A stretch of 64,000 bases of DNA from Thiorhodococcus drewsii AZ1 (GTDB lineage Bacteria; Pseudomonadota; Gammaproteobacteria; Chromatiales; Chromatiaceae). Below the pieces are notes generated by a model. The model was given only the letters and a program-made list of their open reading frames with translations. It did not search any database and was not told the DNA's origin. The DNA lies in contig NZ_AFWT01000025.1 in assembly GCF_000224065.1 (NCBI RefSeq), positions 1 through 64,000 on the forward strand, in the 5' to 3' direction. A program made the position numbers and the translations under genes. Of the stretch, positions 62,281 to 64,000 are shown piece by piece. Within the stretch, counting starts at the first letter, position 1. Each line of letters opens with the position of its first letter.

Positions 62281-62536
62281 ACCGCCGGTTTTACCGGCCT
62301 TCTATCATCCCTCGGGGGGTGTTTCGACTCGCTCGGGCTGGAGCGTTGGGAAGGTGCCACCGGCGCGCCGAGTCTGACGGGCGGAACGTGACGGCGCGGC
62401 AGGCGGTCGTTCAACGCGACCGCGTTGCGGTGGCCATGCATCACCGCCTCGCCGCTTGTTGAGGGGCGTTCCCTTGAAGACGTGGTGCCAGGACGCGATG
62501 TCCAAGAACACCGACCACCCAACGAGGCGACCCACC

Positions 62537-62824
62537 ATGGCCACGGCGAATTGGAAAGACCAGGTGATCGCGCAGAGCGATCAGGTCGAGGAAGTGGAAG
62601 GGAATCTCTACTTTCCGCCCGCATCCGTCAAACAGGCGTTTCTCGAGCCGAGTCCCACGCGCACGCGCTGCCCCTGGAAAGGGGAGGCCCATTACTACCA
62701 TGTCGTGGTCGACGGGGAGCGCAACGCCGATGCCGCCTGGTTCTATCCCGAGCCGAAGTCGGCCGCCTCCAACATCCAGGGGTATGTCGCCTTCTGGCGC
62801 GGGGTCAAAGCTGAGCCGGGCTGA
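62537..62824 (+). CDS. DUF427 domain protein
   Basis: 95 residues, ATG at 62537 (MATANWKDQVIAQSDQ), GAGG about ten bases upstream. VEGNLYFPPASVKQAFLEPSPTRTRCPWKGEAHYY and DAAWFYPEPKSAASNIQGYVAFW cover the complete DUF427 domain, a small beta-rich fold common in bacteria and fungi with no settled function. Not a usual member of SXT-type backbones, so probably cargo. Confidence 0.9.
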   Translation: MATANWKDQVIAQSDQVEEVEGNLYFPPASVKQAFLEPSPTRTRCPWKGEAHYYHVVVDGERNADAAWFYPEPKSAASNIQGYVAFWRGVKAEPG

Positions 62825-63045
62825 ACCATTTCGCGCTCCGCGCCCGCAGCCTGACCGCGTTTCCCGTCCAGGTCCGCTGTTGGTATCTGCTCCTCCTGCT
62901 CGCGGCGTTGCCATCATCGCTTCAGCTGCTCTACTGGGTGCCGACGGTCGGCACCTGGGCGCAGATCCAGCGCACGGATAGGCCGAATCAGTGCCCATCG
63001 GGACGACTCGCTGAGCGATTTGAGCCGTTTCAGAATGCGGCCTGA
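62821..63045 (+). pseudogene. Possible membrane-protein fragment
   Basis: An open frame without ATG overlaps the DUF427 stop and reads LNHFALRARSLTAFPVQ, then VRCWYLLLLLAALPSSLQLL and YWVPTVGTWAQIQR before degrading to a stop at 63043-63045. The hydrophobic stretch and VGTW motif look like part of a small inner-membrane protein. No start codon or ribosome site. Low confidence. Confidence 0.3.
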
Positions 63046-63080
63046 GACCGCTATGCGGATCGTCGTCTAGGGGTTTCGGT

Positions 63081-64000
63081 CTATGTGGCCTTGCTTCGAT
63101 CGTCGTTCATTTGGACCTCGCTCGATGCGAGTGTGGCCCGCAGTTGCGCCAAGGTCCTCAAGTCCTCTGTCGCCTCGACGTTGGGATAATCCGGATTCGC
63201 CGCCCTGAGCACGTATTGGCCACTCTCACCCTTGGTCACTCGCCGGAGCAAATACTGATCTTCGCCGCTGACATCCTGGCGTTCGATCACGACGAGACTG
63301 CCAGTGATGGATCCGGCCCGGCTGGGGTCGAGCAGTTCCAGTAGCAGATAGTCGCCGTCGCGGATCGGCTGTTTGCCGCCATTCATGGAGTCGCCGACGG
63401 CTCGGGCGACGAAGTGCCTTGTCGGATCGAGCCGCCCGTGGTTCTCGCCAATGCGGCAGGTGGTCTCGACATCGGTGCGACCACTGCGGAAGTGGCCACA
63501 GGCGATGCCCAGATTGGGGAAGAAGGGCAGCCGGATACCCTCGTCCTCCTGTGCCATCGGCTGGCGGATGGGGATGATGTCAGCCGAGTGCTTGGTTGAC
63601 TCGACGGGGTCGGCTGGCGCTGCTTTCGTGAGGCGGGGCTCGTAAGTGGCGAGCCGGTAGTCGACCAGCTCTTGGACCAGCGCCTGGAAGGTCTCCATTT
63701 CATCGTCACTGACCTGGAAGGTGGGGCGGAAATAGCCGTCACTCAGTTCGAACCATGTCGCAGCGTCAGTCTTCTTGTTGCCGCCGATCCAGGCATTGAC
63801 GGGGTTGCTCTTCCAGTACTTCAACCATGTTTTGGGATCGACACTGTCGATCTGTTGCAGATCCTGCCGGATGTCTCTAACGAAGTGGCGTCGGCGGCGA
63901 AAGACCTCCAGTGCCTGGGTTGCCAGATCTTCGATCCGGGGTGGCTGGCGAAAGCCGTCGTTATGCAATAGGGATTCCAGCAGGACCGCCTTAAAACTCT
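63081..64000 (-). CDS. S24/LexA-like peptidase-domain protein, 5' end outside window
   Basis: At least 305 residues: the frame stays open past the TTG at 63968 to the window end (SFKAVLLESLLHNDGFRQPP), so the start lies outside and the visible part is a C-terminal portion. First part: helical, then NPVNAWIGGNKKTDAATWFEL and VQELVDYRLATYEPR, a block I recall only vaguely from DEAD/DEAH-helicase C-termini. Last 155 residues: S24 peptidase fold with LPFFPNLGIACGHFRSG (cleavage-loop-like), VARAVGDSMNGG (catalytic Ser 194 counting from 63968), RDGDYLLLELLDP, and YLLRRVTKG. Where LexA has the catalytic Lys (VKR), this protein has Arg. It may be a sensor or protein-interaction domain rather than an active autoprotease. 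Confidence 0.75.
   Translation of the reverse strand, partial: SFKAVLLESLLHNDGFRQPPRIEDLATQALEVFRRRRHFVRDIRQDLQQIDSVDPKTWLKYWKSNPVNAWIGGNKKTDAATWFELSDGYFRPTFQVSDDEMETFQALVQELVDYRLATYEPRLTKAAPADPVESTKHSADIIPIRQPMAQEDEGIRLPFFPNLGIACGHFRSGRTDVETTCRIGENHGRLDPTRHFVARAVGDSMNGGKQPIRDGDYLLLELLDPSRAGSITGSLVVIERQDVSGEDQYLLRRVTKGESGQYVLRAANPDYPNVEATEDLRTLAQLRATLASSEVQMNDDRSKAT

Larger units (their letters stand above)
62011..62536. other. Leader region without a following gene
   Basis: About 526 bases between the VWA and DUF427 genes. Holds the C/G-run palindrome at 62063-62088 and the third leader repeat at 62236-62280, i.e. two leaders, but no credible gene behind the first one. The long plus-strand frame at 62083-62391 has random-looking composition. 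Confidence 0.55.

Noticed and set aside
62083..62391. 102-residue plus-strand open frame
   Set aside because: Overlaps the leader repeat and palindrome, Gly/Ser/Leu-rich without motif; better explained as non-coding leader DNA.

Overview
The window is high-GC DNA of gammaproteobacterial character. The gene families fit a purple-sulfur-type (Chromatiales) chromosome, but there is no rRNA or other marker, so the taxonomic guess is weak. It has two unlike halves.

(1) Positions 1-20500 hold a Tc (toxin complex) locus, all on the minus strand. It contains a 3082-residue TcA pore/translocator with an N-terminal peptidoglycan-binding-like domain and a 2591-residue TcB-TcC fusion. The 328-residue hypervariable C-terminus of the fusion is the predicted toxic payload; it is AT-rich and carries Cys and His motifs that resemble a papain-fold amidase/peptidase. 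A frameshifted REP-associated transposase remnant separates the two toxin genes. The 5' part of a SagB-type nitroreductase gene runs off the left edge. A D-2-hydroxyacid dehydrogenase and a small lipoprotein follow.

(2) Positions 20597-64000 are the conjugative backbone of an integrative element with the gene order of the SXT/R391-IncA/C family. The order is traI (MobH relaxase), traD, a DUF4400 gene, [cargo 1], traL-E-K-B, dsbC-like, traV-A, an RRXRR protein, traC, trbI, trhF, traW (TrbC-TraW fusion), traU, traN, [cargo 2], ssb, bet, exo, MoxR ATPase, WGR, DUF3150, VWA/zincin, DUF427, and the 3' part of an S24-domain gene cut by the right edge. traF/H/G, integrase and attachment sites are not in the window. 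A 25-bp dyad (AACGGT-N13-ACCGTT) lies about 77 bp upstream of both traI and traL and is a candidate shared operator. The genes of the ssb-VWA block are separated by leaders with C/G-run hairpins, and one 45-bp leader element occurs three times.

Cargo 1 (25254-32950, equivalent to SXT hotspot 1) is AT-richer. It has a tRNA 3'-end fragment, a DUF4124 protein, an IS1595-type element with a perfect 8-bp target duplication, a restriction-endonuclease-like gene broken by that IS, a CHAT protease, a nested inverted-repeat structure, a two-gene operon with a HEPN-type RNAIAH motif, and a hexose-6-phosphate mutarotase. Removing the IS and one target copy restores a C-terminal CxxC...CxxC zinc knuckle in the endonuclease-like gene. 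Cargo 2 (46467-54433, equivalent to hotspot 4) has small unknown genes, a 1251-residue candidate defence protein with a PD-(D/E)XK-like N-terminus, and an NAD(P)-binding protein plus CIA30 pair. The most promising undescribed biology is in these cargo genes, in the Tc payload and in the shared tra operator.
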